Positions 45,046-54,186 of a DNA stretch of 59,792 bases are shown here, in pieces (position 1 is the first letter of the stretch; the number at the start of each line of letters is the position of its first letter). The notes below the pieces were generated by a model. The model had not been told where the DNA came from and searched no databases. It saw only the letters and a program-made list of their open reading frames with translations. The position numbers were made by a program, and so were the translations under genes. Source of the DNA: an uncultured Lentisphaeraceae bacterium (lineage in GTDB: Bacteria > Verrucomicrobiota > Kiritimatiellia > RFP12 > DVOR01); contig CASEMS010000004.1 of assembly GCA_949288955.1 (NCBI GenBank), positions 1-59,792 on the forward strand, read 5' to 3'.

Positions 45046-45441
45046 TCAGTCATCGAGGCCGTGATAGGTCTTGATGAGGTTGGCTAACAACTGATCGAGC
45101 GCCGCCGGGGTGAGGGACGAGGAAAGGGCGAGCTTGGCGCAGAGCCCCAGCTCGATGGATTTCCCCATCCCGATGTTGATGATGACGAACCCTGGCGGCA
45201 AGTATTCCAAGAGGTCGAGCAACTTGCCGAAGTCCTCCGTCGAGCGCGGCGGCGGGACATGCATGGGCATGGCCAGCGAGAGCATGTCGGGGTCTTCCGA
45301 CAGCATGAGCATGAAGTCGGTCTCTCGGTGAGGAAGATGCCAAACCCACATCTCGGAATCGTGTGCGAGGATCTGGGCTTCCGGAAAGGCTGTGGCGATC
45401 CAAGCCTGAACGGCGGGAAGGGATTCGGATAAGGCGCTCAT
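45046..45441 (-). CDS. Small conserved-looking protein of unknown function
   Basis: 131 residues, acidic, with no signal peptide or membrane helix. Features: AVQAWIATAFPEAQILAHDSEMWVWHLPH, a central PPPRSTEDFGKLLDLLEYLPPGFVIINIGMGKSIELGLCAKLAL, and a C-terminal helix. The alternating helix-sheet pattern is vaguely like YbjN or type III secretion chaperone folds, but I would not assign either. The start overlaps the GHL10 stop (ATGA), so it is translationally coupled to that exported protein. It is the last gene before the terminator. Confidence 0.7.
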   Translation of the reverse strand: MSALSESLPAVQAWIATAFPEAQILAHDSEMWVWHLPHRETDFMLMLSEDPDMLSLAMPMHVPPPRSTEDFGKLLDLLEYLPPGFVIINIGMGKSIELGLCAKLALSSSLTPAALDQLLANLIKTYHGLDD

Positions 45442-47321
45442 GGCTGCGACGCGGGTTTGAGAAGGGGAAGAATGTCGGAACGGAGGGCCTCGTCGAGGTC
45501 GAAAAGGGCGAATCCGCGGCACCCGGTCTCGCGGGCGGCCTCGATCTGTCGGAGGGTGTCGAGGGGGGAGAGGCGACTTTCCGCGGCGGTCACCCCAATG
45601 CCGCAGATGATACGGGCGGCAAGGCGCGGGTCGGCCGTTTGGGTGCCCAGCCAGTCACGCAGACGGGCGGGGTCTTCGGTATAGTTCATCGGGCAGGCGG
45701 CATCAAGGAGCCCTGTGCGCAACCACAGCAGCCAGTCCTGCCCAACACTGTCCACGCACGCGGGATATTTGCCGTAGACGGCGGCGGAGAGGGCGATGTC
45801 GGGGGCATTCGCGCGGAGCCAGGCGCGGACGCCTTGGACGGCGTCGGTTACGCACGTGGCGCGCCAACGCAGGAAGTCCGCCCGACACGCCCCCTTGGGG
45901 TCGGTGACGCAGGCGGGCCAGCCCGGCGCGGGGCCGCGGGCGGCCTCGAAGCGGGCGCGGGTGCCTGGGCCGAGGCTCTGTTGGAGTCCGGGGAAGCGGA
46001 TGAAGTCGAGGTGGATGCCGTCCGGACGCCGACGCGCGATTTCCCGCACGGCCTCCAAAAGGTGCGCGCGGACGGCGGGGTGGGTGGGGTCCAGCCAATT
46101 GAGGGGCGTGCCATCCGGCTCTTGGAGCGTCCAACCGCGCTTGCGGAAACCGGCGACCACGGCAGGGTTCGCCGCGCGCTCGCAGGAGAAGGCGAGTATC
46201 CAGGCGTGGACGCGCAGGCCGTGCCGTCGACCAGCGGCAATCGCGGCGGCAAGCTCATCGCGCGTCCCCTTCTGTTGCAGCACGCGTGAGGGGTAGAGCG
46301 CGAAGGCTGCCCCGGCGACGTTCACGTAGAGGTCAGTGACACCGGAGCGGGCGAGCAACGCGGCGGTGCGCTCCCAGTCCCCGGGCCATAGGCCCTGGCC
46401 GGAATGATCCCAGACCGCACGTACCTCGCCGAGCGGCGCCTGAAGGGTTTGGGCGTAGGCGCGGGCCACGAGGGCCCGAAGGTCGAGCGCGGCTTGGTAG
46501 GCTTTGGCGGCGTCCTGTGGGATGAGGGCGTGGGCGGCGTCGCGCTGTGCGCGGAGAAGGGCGAGGGTGGCGGCGCCATCGGGGGCGTGACCAAGGCGGT
46601 TGGCCAGCGTGCCGTCGCGGAGGGGGGCCTCGGCGTCGTCGAGTGCGGCACGGGCGGCGCGCGCCCAGACGTCGGGGAAGATCTCGGCGGCGATGGCGAG
46701 GAGGAGGCGTCGTTTGCCGGCTTCGTCCCCGTCGCCGGTCAGCACGTGAGTCATCCAGAGATGGCCGCCGGGCGACCTCCACCAAGCCGCTGAGACACGC
46801 CGCCCCAGCCCGTCCCTCCACCACGCGATGGGCGTGGCCGAACCGGGAGAGGCCGGGGCGACATCGAAACGGTTGTCGCTGGTCTGCCGGATGAGGGTGG
46901 GCGCGCCGACAGGGCGCCCGGGGCCGAAGGCCATCTCGCGGCAACGGCCCGGTTCGCGGCGATACCCCACCGTTCGGAGGCCAAGGAGGCGCGCAAGCGC
47001 GTCCGAGCCGGAGTAGCAGACTACCAACCGGGCGCCGGCGTCCTGGGCGCGGCGGAGGGCCGCGAGCGTCGCGGGGGGCGGGTCGTAGCAGTCGACGAGG
47101 ATGAGAAGGCGGTGGGGCGGGCGCGTGCCGAGTGCGTCGTCGGCCACCAAATCGGCCTCCACGCCGGCCTGCGCGTACCAACGGGCAACGTGCCCGGCGA
47201 GGGCCTTGGCGTAGGCACGCTCAGTGGGGGCGACGGAGAGGACGGGGTGGACGACGGCAATATCCACAGCCCGCAGACAAAGCGCCGGCAGGAGAAGAAG
47301 GGCGAGAAGGGCGAGGCGCAA
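45438..47321 (-). CDS. Exported GHL10 (glycosyl-hydrolase-like, former DUF187) family protein
   Basis: 627 residues. A signal peptide (MRLALLALLLLPALCLRA) is followed by a roughly 280-residue N-terminal region of unknown role (SDALARLLGL and similar). The GHL10 TIM-barrel domain (about 300-600) has GVTDLYVNVAGAAFALYPS, HGLRVHAWILAF, NWLDPTHPAVRAHLLEAVREIARR and DGIHLDFIRFPG. Family members are putative glycosidases. The start codon is TTG at 47321, 2 bases after the infA stop, with AAGG upstream. It overlaps the small downstream gene. Confidence 0.85.
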   Translation of the reverse strand: MRLALLALLLLPALCLRAVDIAVVHPVLSVAPTERAYAKALAGHVARWYAQAGVEADLVADDALGTRPPHRLLILVDCYDPPPATLAALRRAQDAGARLVVCYSGSDALARLLGLRTVGYRREPGRCREMAFGPGRPVGAPTLIRQTSDNRFDVAPASPGSATPIAWWRDGLGRRVSAAWWRSPGGHLWMTHVLTGDGDEAGKRRLLLAIAAEIFPDVWARAARAALDDAEAPLRDGTLANRLGHAPDGAATLALLRAQRDAAHALIPQDAAKAYQAALDLRALVARAYAQTLQAPLGEVRAVWDHSGQGLWPGDWERTAALLARSGVTDLYVNVAGAAFALYPSRVLQQKGTRDELAAAIAAGRRHGLRVHAWILAFSCERAANPAVVAGFRKRGWTLQEPDGTPLNWLDPTHPAVRAHLLEAVREIARRRPDGIHLDFIRFPGLQQSLGPGTRARFEAARGPAPGWPACVTDPKGACRADFLRWRATCVTDAVQGVRAWLRANAPDIALSAAVYGKYPACVDSVGQDWLLWLRTGLLDAACPMNYTEDPARLRDWLGTQTADPRLAARIICGIGVTAAESRLSPLDTLRQIEAARETGCRGFALFDLDEALRSDILPLLKPASQP

Positions 47322-47323
47322 GG

Positions 47324-47545
47324 TCAGACCTTGTGGCGGTAGATGATGCGGCCCTTGGTGAGATCGTAGGGGGAGATTTCGAGGGTGACTTTGTCGCCCG
47401 TCGCAATCTTGATGAAGAACTTCCTCATTTTGCCGGAGATGTGGGCCAAGACCTCGTGGCCGTTCTCCAGGCGCACGCGGTACATGGTGGCCGGGAGGAC
47501 TTTGACCACCACGCCATTGACCTCAATCGCGTCATCGCTCGCCAT
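47324..47545 (-). CDS. infA: Translation initiation factor IF-1
   Basis: 73 residues, the standard IF-1 length, forming a single S1-like OB fold ([61 protein letters not shown]). It binds the 30S A site during initiation. ATG 47545 has AAGGAAG upstream. The gene is followed after 2 bases by an exported glycosidase gene, an unusual partner for infA. Confidence 0.97.
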   Translation of the reverse strand: MASDDAIEVNGVVVKVLPATMYRVRLENGHEVLAHISGKMRKFFIKIATGDKVTLEISPYDLTKGRIIYRHKV

Positions 47546-47585
47546 AAGTTTCGGACTTCCTTTTGATTGGTTACGGTTAAAGGGC

Positions 47586-48623
47586 TTATAAAATAGCACT
47601 TCCGCGCTTCCGGCGCAACCGTCGGTTGGTGGAGGCTTGGAGGACGCGGTCGTCGAGGATGGCGTTGAGGACATCTTCCTGCGTGATGAGGCCGATGGGC
47701 CGTTCGCCGTCGGTGACGATGAGCACCTTCGTGCGGCGGACGCGCATATAGGGGAGAAGCTCATCGGCGGGGACGCTACCGCGGACGAAGACGGGCGTGC
47801 GGCGAAGGTCGAAGGGCACGGGATCCTTTGAGCGTGCGCGGAGCAGATCGAAGAGATGGAGGAGCCCCAGGCAGTGGCGGCCGTCGGCGGAGAAGAGCGG
47901 CAACACCCGGTGGCGGCTTTCGCGGAAGGTTCGGAGGACGTCGGGCAGGCTGTCGTTCTCTGAGACGCGGACGACTTTGTGCAGCGGGGTCATGACTTGG
48001 TTGGCACGGCGGAGCTGAAGCTCCAAGACTCGGCCGACCATCGCACGCTCGAAGGCGGAAATCTGGCCGTTGGCCTCGGAGTCGCGCATGAGGAAGGCGA
48101 GGGACTCGCGCGAGACAAAGGGTGAGCGTTTGGCCTTGTCGCGTCCGGCCACCATGCGGGTGAGGAAGATGCAGAGCGAGGCCAACGGCCAGAGGAGCGC
48201 GCGGATGGTGAGGAACAGCGGCACCAAGGGGCGGCACCGCTCGATGGGCCGCGCCGTGAACCAGAGTTTGGGCAGATATTCCCCGATGATGAGCAGTAGG
48301 CAGGCGACCGCAAGCGTGGCGAGCGTCTGCGCCAACGGCCCGCCGAAGCCCAGCGCGGCGGCGGCGGAGACGGCCAACGCGGCGGCGAGGGTGGAGAGTG
48401 TTACGTTGCAGATGTTGTTGCCCACCAAGGTGGTGGCGAGCATCCGATGGGTGTCGCGCAGGACGGCGGCGATACGGCGCGCACGGGTATCGCCATGGCG
48501 GATGAGGTGGATCAGGCGGTGGCGGTTGAGGGAGACCATCCCACTCTCGAAGCCGGAGAAGAACCAACTGCCCGCGAAGAAGAGCAGGATGAGGGCGATC
48601 TTGACGGCAAGCTCGACGGTCAT
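47586..48623 (-). CDS. CNNM/CorC-type membrane protein with CBS pair (short form)
   Basis: 345 residues. A DUF21 (CNNM) transmembrane domain of about four helices (1-170) has the hallmark [14 protein letters not shown] and LVGNNICN. A cytosolic CBS pair follows (about 195-325: [39 protein letters not shown]). It lacks the C-terminal CorC_HlyC domain present in its neighbour. The family is linked to magnesium or cobalt efflux and membrane repair. It overlaps the preceding paralogue as ATGA. Confidence 0.9.
   Translation of the reverse strand: MTVELAVKIALILLFFAGSWFFSGFESGMVSLNRHRLIHLIRHGDTRARRIAAVLRDTHRMLATTLVGNNICNVTLSTLAAALAVSAAAALGFGGPLAQTLATLAVACLLLIIGEYLPKLWFTARPIERCRPLVPLFLTIRALLWPLASLCIFLTRMVAGRDKAKRSPFVSRESLAFLMRDSEANGQISAFERAMVGRVLELQLRRANQVMTPLHKVVRVSENDSLPDVLRTFRESRHRVLPLFSADGRHCLGLLHLFDLLRARSKDPVPFDLRRTPVFVRGSVPADELLPYMRVRRTKVLIVTDGERPIGLITQEDVLNAILDDRVLQASTNRRLRRKRGSAIL
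47590..47598 (-). promoter_or_regulatory. Candidate promoter of infA
   Basis: TGCTATTTT on the minus strand in an AT-rich patch that overlaps the 3' end of the upstream CNNM gene. The leader is about 38 bases. Confidence 0.45.
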
Positions 48624-49936
48624 GGCAGGGCCTCCTCTTCGGCGCGCGCGGCGAAAGGCGGGTGGGGGAGGTCGCGGTTCTGGGATTCGGGGTCGAGGTC
48701 TTCGAGCATGACGGTGAGAATCTGGCGGCGGCGCATCTTCTGGACTGTAACGCGGTAGCCGTCGGCCTGAATGGTCTCACCCACGCGGGGGATGCGGCCG
48801 GCGTGGCACATGACCCACCCGGAGACGCGGTCGGCATCCTCGGCGCGGAGGTGGGTGCCGAGGGTGTAGTTGACTTGCTCAAGGGCGGTGTCCCCTGCGA
48901 GGATCCAACAGTTGGGGCCGTTGGCGCGGATGTCGGGCGGTTCGTCGGAGGCGTGCGCGTCATCCTCCGTTTCGAGGGAGAGCAACTCCAGGATGTCGCC
49001 CCGGGAGACGATGCCGGCGGTGCCGCCGTATTCGTCGGTGACCAGCACCATCGGCAGATGGCGTCGGTAGAGGAGGATTAGGAGGTCGTCAAGGCCGATG
49101 TTCTTGGGGACGGCAACGTCGCATCGGCACCGGGCGGCCTCCAAATCGTGCTTGGGGTCGAGCAGGTAGGCCGAGACATCCACGAAATCCACGAAGGCAT
49201 CCGGTCCGCCTTTCCAGAGCGGGAGCCAGACGAAAGGCGCCGCACGCATGAGGCGCAGCTGTCGTTCGGGCGGATCCTCCAGGTCGATGCCAAAGAGCTC
49301 GACGCGCGGGGTCATCACGTCCGAGGCCGTCAGCGTGTCGAGGCGAAGGATGCCGCGCACCATCGCCCCTTCCTCTTGGTCAAAGGCGCCGCGTTCTTGG
49401 CCCAGGTTGACGACGCTGACGAGCTCTTCGTCGGAGACGGAGCGGCGTTCGGGGGTGAGGGTCTTGCGGAAGGGCTTGAGCAGTTTCTGTAGGCACCAAG
49501 AGAAGGGATAGAGCAACGGAATCGCCACATCCAGCGTCCGCACCAGGAAGGGTGCCAACGTCTCCGCGTGCCGGATGGCGAACTGCTTGGGGCTGATCTC
49601 GCCGAAAAGCAGCACCAGCAACGTCACGGCGGCGATGGAGACGGCCTCCTCCCAACGGTCGGGCACCCATCCGCACCGCACCACGAAGGCGAAGCCCACG
49701 CTCGCCAACGCCGCGTTCACGAAGGTGTTGCCCACCAACAAGGTGGAGAGCAGGATCTCCGGACGGGCGAGCATCGCGGCCAAACGGTCGCCCACGCGCG
49801 GACGGCGTTCGCGAATCCGTTGGATTTGCAAGGGGGAGAGGGAGAGCATCGCCGTCTCGCAACCCGAGAAATAGGCTGAGAGCGCCAAGAGGATGACGAA
49901 CGTGACCAGGAAAAGGAGGATGGCGAGCGGGGTCAT
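48620..49936 (-). CDS. CNNM/CorC (HlyC) family membrane protein, full-length form
   Basis: 438 residues. A DUF21 domain (SAYFSGCETAMLSLSPLQIQRI, LVGNTFVNAAL, FGEISPKQFAIRHAE) is followed by two CBS motifs (VMTPRVELFGIDLED, MVLVTDEYGGTAGIVSRGDILELL) and a C-terminal CorC_HlyC transporter-associated domain (about 355-430: CWILAGDTALEQVNYTLG through VTVQKM). It is a probable divalent cation transporter or regulator. The start overlaps the HAD-like gene stop by ATGA. The two adjacent paralogues suggest a heteromeric transporter. Confidence 0.92.
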   Translation of the reverse strand: MTPLAILLFLVTFVILLALSAYFSGCETAMLSLSPLQIQRIRERRPRVGDRLAAMLARPEILLSTLLVGNTFVNAALASVGFAFVVRCGWVPDRWEEAVSIAAVTLLVLLFGEISPKQFAIRHAETLAPFLVRTLDVAIPLLYPFSWCLQKLLKPFRKTLTPERRSVSDEELVSVVNLGQERGAFDQEEGAMVRGILRLDTLTASDVMTPRVELFGIDLEDPPERQLRLMRAAPFVWLPLWKGGPDAFVDFVDVSAYLLDPKHDLEAARCRCDVAVPKNIGLDDLLILLYRRHLPMVLVTDEYGGTAGIVSRGDILELLSLETEDDAHASDEPPDIRANGPNCWILAGDTALEQVNYTLGTHLRAEDADRVSGWVMCHAGRIPRVGETIQADGYRVTVQKMRRRQILTVMLEDLDPESQNRDLPHPPFAARAEEEALP

Positions 49937-50592
49937 GGGCGGGGCTCTTGGGGTTGGAGGCGGGCTCGGAGCTTGCTGACCACGTGGCGCGTGAGAGTGT
50001 CGGCGACGAAGTCCGCCCCCGTGCACCCCTCGAAGGCGACCATCGGGTCGGGCACGGCCGCGGCACGAAGCCCCACGCGGACCGCGGCACGGACGCTCAC
50101 GCCGCAGGCCAGCAGACCGAAGCATTGGCGCACGGGCAGGCCGAGCATGACCAACGCCGTCTGGAGCGTCTCGGGCGTGAGGCCCGCGGCCAACGGCGTC
50201 GGGTCGAGCGTCGTCGTCGGCTCGCCGGGCAGTCCGTCCAACAACTCCGCCACCACCTGCGGGCGCAGGCGCGTCACCAAGGCCAGGCGCACCCCCGCCC
50301 GGGCGAAGGGGCGGAAGAAGGCGCGGATGGGCTCCACCCCCTGCTGGGCGTTCTGCTGGAGCAACGCGGCGTAAGTGGCCGCCAAGCGCCGCTCCACGTG
50401 CGCGGGATCCACGCTCGCCGGCAGCAATCCGGCCAAGGCCTCGCCGATGGGCCGCCCATAGACGTGCCGCACGAAGCGGTAAGGGTCGTCGTCCGGCAGG
50501 CCATACTTGGTCAACCGATCGTTCAGCACTTCGGCGGGGAGGGCGAATCCGCCGAGGAAGAGGGGGTCAAACTCCACGATAAGCGCGGGCAT
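49933..50592 (-). CDS. HAD-like protein lacking catalytic aspartates
   Basis: 219 residues. Length, the helical cap region (about 20-90, with YGRPIGEALAGLLPASVDPAHVERRLAATYAALL) and the order of predicted strands resemble phosphoglycolate-phosphatase-type HAD hydrolases. However, motif I, normally DxDGT, reads VEFDPLFLGG, motif II is only LALVTRL, and the acidic motif IV pair is not recognisable. A non-enzymatic or diverged role is inferred; the family call itself is tentative. It lies between smc (9-base gap) and the CNNM genes. Confidence 0.65.
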   Translation of the reverse strand: MPALIVEFDPLFLGGFALPAEVLNDRLTKYGLPDDDPYRFVRHVYGRPIGEALAGLLPASVDPAHVERRLAATYAALLQQNAQQGVEPIRAFFRPFARAGVRLALVTRLRPQVVAELLDGLPGEPTTTLDPTPLAAGLTPETLQTALVMLGLPVRQCFGLLACGVSVRAAVRVGLRAAAVPDPMVAFEGCTGADFVADTLTRHVVSKLRARLQPQEPRP

Positions 50593-50601
50593 GGCAGGCT
50601 C

Positions 50602-53600
50602 CTAGGGTTGGCGCGAGAAACGCATGGAGAGGACGCGCGAGACGCCCTTCTCGGGCATCGTCACGCCATAGACGATGTCCGATCCGGCGATGGTGTGCTG
50701 GTTGTGCGTGATGATGAGGAATTGCGAGTGGGCCAGGAAGTCCTTGAGCGCGTCGACGAAGCGGCCGATGTTGCTGTCGTCGAGCGCGGCGTCCAGCTCA
50801 TCCAGCAGACAGAAGGGCGCGGGCTTGATGAGGAAGATGGCGAAAAGCAACGCCACGGCGGTCATCGTGCGCTCGCCCCCGGAGAGTAGGCTGATGGTCT
50901 GCGGGCGTTTGCCGGGTGGGCGCGCGATGATGTCGATGCCGCACTCTAACGGATCCTCGGCGTTCTCCAACAACGTCAGTCTTGCCTCGCCGCCGCCGAA
51001 GAGGCGGGTGAACATCGCACGGAAGTTGGCGTCCGCCTGCGCGAAGGTCTCCCGAAACCGCTTGCCGGAGGTCTCGTTGATGGTCTTGATGAGGTCAAGC
51101 AGCTGCCCGCGCGCCGCCTCCAGGTCGTCGGCCTGGGCTTGGCAGAAGGCGCGGCGCTCCTCCACCGCCTTGTGCTCGTCGATGGCCAGGAGGTTCACCG
51201 GACCGATGCGCGCCAACTCGTCGCGGATCTCCGTCAGTCGTGTCTCCAACGTTCCCTCGTCCGGGGCTTCGCCCTCCGGCCAGACGGCGCACGGCTCGTC
51301 CCGAAGCGTCCCGGGGCGCACGCCGTATTCCCGTTCCAACCGTTCCTCCAACGCTTGGTGGCGCGCCCGCGCCTCGGCCATCGCCACCTCGGCCTGCGCC
51401 TTTGCCTCTTGCGCCTCCTGCAACGTTTTGCGCGCGGAGGCGCTGGCGGCTTCGAGCCGTTCGCGCAGGGCTGTCAGCTCCGTGCGGTCGCCCCGCGCCT
51501 TCTCGATACGCGCCTGCAGCCCCTGCGTCTCTCCCGCCATCCCCTCCAAGGAATCCGCGATGCGCGCGGCCTCCGCCTCCAACCGCGCCACATTCTCCTC
51601 GCACGACCGTATCGACGCCTCGCGCCGGGCGATCGTCTCGCGCAGCTCCCGTATCCGGGCCTCCCGCTCCCGCACCTGCGCCAAGGCGTGCTCCCGCCGT
51701 TGGGCGAAGCCGGCCATGCGGAAGCGGGTCTCGCTCAATCGCGCCGACGCCGCGTCCACCGCCGCCTCCAAGCTTGGCATCCGCGCCGTCGCCGTCCCCG
51801 AAGCCGCCGTCAGGCGCGCCCGCTCCCCCGCGAGACCCTCCAACCCCGCGATGGCCTCGGCGCGCCCCGCGTCCTCGCGGGTGGCCTCGGCCTCCGCCTC
51901 CGCCAGACGCGTGGCCAGCTCCGCGCCGCGGGCCTTCGCGGCGGCGGCGTCCTTCGCGGCGGCGGCAAGGGCGCCCTCGGCTTGGTTCGCCTCGCGTTGG
52001 GCGCGTTCCAAGAGCCGCTGCGCCTCGCGTTGCTTGGCCGTCAGCGCCTCCATCCGTGCGGCGAACGCGTCCAGCTCCGCGGCCTCCGCCTGTTCCTCCC
52101 GGGCCAACTCCGCCAACCGAGCCTCCAGGCCGTCGCACGCCAACCGCCGAGCCAAGGGGTCTGTTCCCTCGCCCGCCGTGCGGAGCCCGCCACCCTCGGG
52201 GTAAAGCAATTCGCCCGCCGCCGTGACGCACGCGCGGCCCACCGGGGCGGAGGCCACGTCCTCTGCCCATTCCCAACCGCCCAGGAGGCGCGCCAACAAG
52301 CCCTCGAAGCCCGACCGCGCCCGCACCTGCGCCGCCAAGGATCCCTCCGGCGCGGGCCGCGTCGGCTCCGCCACCAAGAGTTGGATGGATTCCTCCGGCC
52401 AACGCCTCGGAAGCGCCTCCAAGACCTTCCGCGCCGCCTCGGGCGTCCGCACCACCCAGGCCCGCGCCCACGGCGCCAAGGCCGCCTCCACCGCGCGGCG
52501 GCAATCCTCCGGCGCCTCCACCGCCTCCGCCAATGGCCCCAACACCTCTCCCGGGCCGAGGCCGAAGGGGTCGGCGGGGTCGAGCAGGCGCGGCCCTGCG
52601 TCGGGGCGTTCGCCGGGCACGGGGCGGGCGAGGACGTCCCGGCGGGCCTCGATGGCGGCGCGCTCGCGCCGACGCCCCTCCTGCCGCGCCTTCCCCGCGG
52701 CGAGGTCATCCGCCGCGAAGGAGCGATCCTCGTCAAGGGCGATGAGCGTCTCGCGGGCCTCCTCGGCCTCCTGACGGTGGGCCTCGGCGGTCTCGCGGGC
52801 GGCGGTCTGGGCGGCCTCGCGCTCGGCGCGGAGGCGCTCGGCCTCGGCGGCCTCGGCGGCCAGCCGTTCGCGACGGAGGAGGCGCGCCTCGCGTCCCGCG
52901 TCGGCCTGTGCCAAGGCCTGCTGCCAACGCATTTGGCGGCGGTCCAGGTCGGCCAGCCCGTCTCGGGCCTCCTGCAATTCGGCGCGGGCGGCGTCGAGGG
53001 CGGCCTTCTGGGCGTCGAAGGCATCCTGAGCCTCGTCCAGCAAGCCTTGGAGGGTCTCCTGCTCGTCGTCGAAGGCCTCGGTGTCGGGCGCGTCGCCCTG
53101 CGCCTGTTCCTCGGCGGCCAGACGTTCCCGCGCGGCGGCGATCTCCTTGGCCAGGTCGTCGGCCCAGGCGCGGTGTTCGGCGGCGCGGGTCTGGTTGGAG
53201 CGGATGTTCTCCTGCGCGTGGGAGTGGCGGGCGGCGGAGGCGGCGGCCTCCTCGGAGAGTTTGGCGATGGTCTCTTCGTTGGCCTGGATGCGGGCGTTGG
53301 CGGAGGCGATGGCGCGCTCGCCTGCCTCGGCCTCGGCCTGGATGGCGAGGATGCGGTTGCCGGCCTGCGCCACGCGGAGGCCCTCGGCGGCGATGGCCTC
53401 CTCCAAGGCCGCGGCCGTGCGCTTGGCCAGCCAGAGGTCGATGCCGCGCATCTCGGCGCGGAGGTTCCGCGCGCGCTCGGCGCGCTCGGCCTGACGGCGG
53501 AGCTGGGCGGCCTGACGGCGGAGCTCGGCGAGCAGGTCGTTCACGCGGGCGAGGTTCTCCTCGGTCTGGGCGATCTTGCGGAGGGCTTCGCGGCGATCCG

Positions 53601-54114
53601 CGCGGAACTTGGTGACGCCGGCGGCCTCCTCGAAGACGGCGCGGCGATCCTCGGGGCGGGAGGAGAGGATGGCGTCGATCTGCCCCTGCGCCATGACGGA
53701 ATAGCTGGCGGTGCCCACGCCGGTGCCCATGAAGAGGCGCTGGATGTCCCGGAGGCGGCAGGGCGTCTTGTTGAGGAAGTAGGCGTTCGTGCCGTCGCGG
53801 TAGGCGCGGCGGGCGATGGAGACCTCGGCGTGCTCGGTGCCGAGGGCGGCCTCGCAGTCGGCGAAGAGGAGGGAGACCTCGGCCATGCCCAGAGGCTTGC
53901 GCGCGTCGGTGCCGTTGAAGATGAGGTCCTGCATCTTGGCGCAGCGGAGCGCGCTGGGGCGTTGCTCGCCCAAGACCCAGCGGATGGCGTCGGAGACGTT
54001 GCTCTTGCCGCACCCGTTCGGCCCGACAATGGCAATCATCCCGGGCTCGAAGGTGAGCCGAGTACGCTCCGCGAAGCTCTTGAAGCCGAGGATTTCGAGT
54101 GCCTTAAGGTACAT
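50602..54114 (-). CDS. smc: Chromosome segregation protein SMC
   Basis: 1170 residues, the usual SMC length. The N-terminal head has Walker A GPNGCGKS (31-38). Two long coiled coils (about 165-490 and 665-1010) flank a hinge (about 500-650, with FGLGPGEVLGPLAEAVEAPEDCRRAVEAALAPW). The C-terminal head has signature LLSGGERTM (from about 1076) and Walker B FCLLDELDAALDD (about 1102-1114). With ScpA/ScpB it condenses and segregates the chromosome; the scp genes are not in view. ATG 54114 is only 8 bases after an extended -10 box. By eye the G/C preference of the coding strand flips near 52.55 kb, at the hinge. Confidence 0.97.
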   Translation of the reverse strand: MYLKALEILGFKSFAERTRLTFEPGMIAIVGPNGCGKSNVSDAIRWVLGEQRPSALRCAKMQDLIFNGTDARKPLGMAEVSLLFADCEAALGTEHAEVSIARRAYRDGTNAYFLNKTPCRLRDIQRLFMGTGVGTASYSVMAQGQIDAILSSRPEDRRAVFEEAAGVTKFRADRREALRKIAQTEENLARVNDLLAELRRQAAQLRRQAERAERARNLRAEMRGIDLWLAKRTAAALEEAIAAEGLRVAQAGNRILAIQAEAEAGERAIASANARIQANEETIAKLSEEAAASAARHSHAQENIRSNQTRAAEHRAWADDLAKEIAAARERLAAEEQAQGDAPDTEAFDDEQETLQGLLDEAQDAFDAQKAALDAARAELQEARDGLADLDRRQMRWQQALAQADAGREARLLRRERLAAEAAEAERLRAEREAAQTAARETAEAHRQEAEEARETLIALDEDRSFAADDLAAGKARQEGRRRERAAIEARRDVLARPVPGERPDAGPRLLDPADPFGLGPGEVLGPLAEAVEAPEDCRRAVEAALAPWARAWVVRTPEAARKVLEALPRRWPEESIQLLVAEPTRPAPEGSLAAQVRARSGFEGLLARLLGGWEWAEDVASAPVGRACVTAAGELLYPEGGGLRTAGEGTDPLARRLACDGLEARLAELAREEQAEAAELDAFAARMEALTAKQREAQRLLERAQREANQAEGALAAAAKDAAAAKARGAELATRLAEAEAEATREDAGRAEAIAGLEGLAGERARLTAASGTATARMPSLEAAVDAASARLSETRFRMAGFAQRREHALAQVREREARIRELRETIARREASIRSCEENVARLEAEAARIADSLEGMAGETQGLQARIEKARGDRTELTALRERLEAASASARKTLQEAQEAKAQAEVAMAEARARHQALEERLEREYGVRPGTLRDEPCAVWPEGEAPDEGTLETRLTEIRDELARIGPVNLLAIDEHKAVEERRAFCQAQADDLEAARGQLLDLIKTINETSGKRFRETFAQADANFRAMFTRLFGGGEARLTLLENAEDPLECGIDIIARPPGKRPQTISLLSGGERTMTAVALLFAIFLIKPAPFCLLDELDAALDDSNIGRFVDALKDFLAHSQFLIITHNQHTIAGSDIVYGVTMPEKGVSRVLSMRFSRQP

Positions 54115-54122
54115 CTCCCCAC

Positions 54123-54131
54123 ACTATAGCA
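54123..54131 (-). promoter_or_regulatory. Promoter of the smc operon, adjacent to the start codon
   Basis: TGCTATAGT on the minus strand, 8 bases before ATG 54114. A GGGGAG tract abuts the ATG and is too close to act as a normal ribosome site. Confidence 0.7.
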
Positions 54132-54186
54132 AATCCTGTCGCACACCGCGCCCGATGCCACCGTGGTCGCCGTGCGCCTCCATTGG

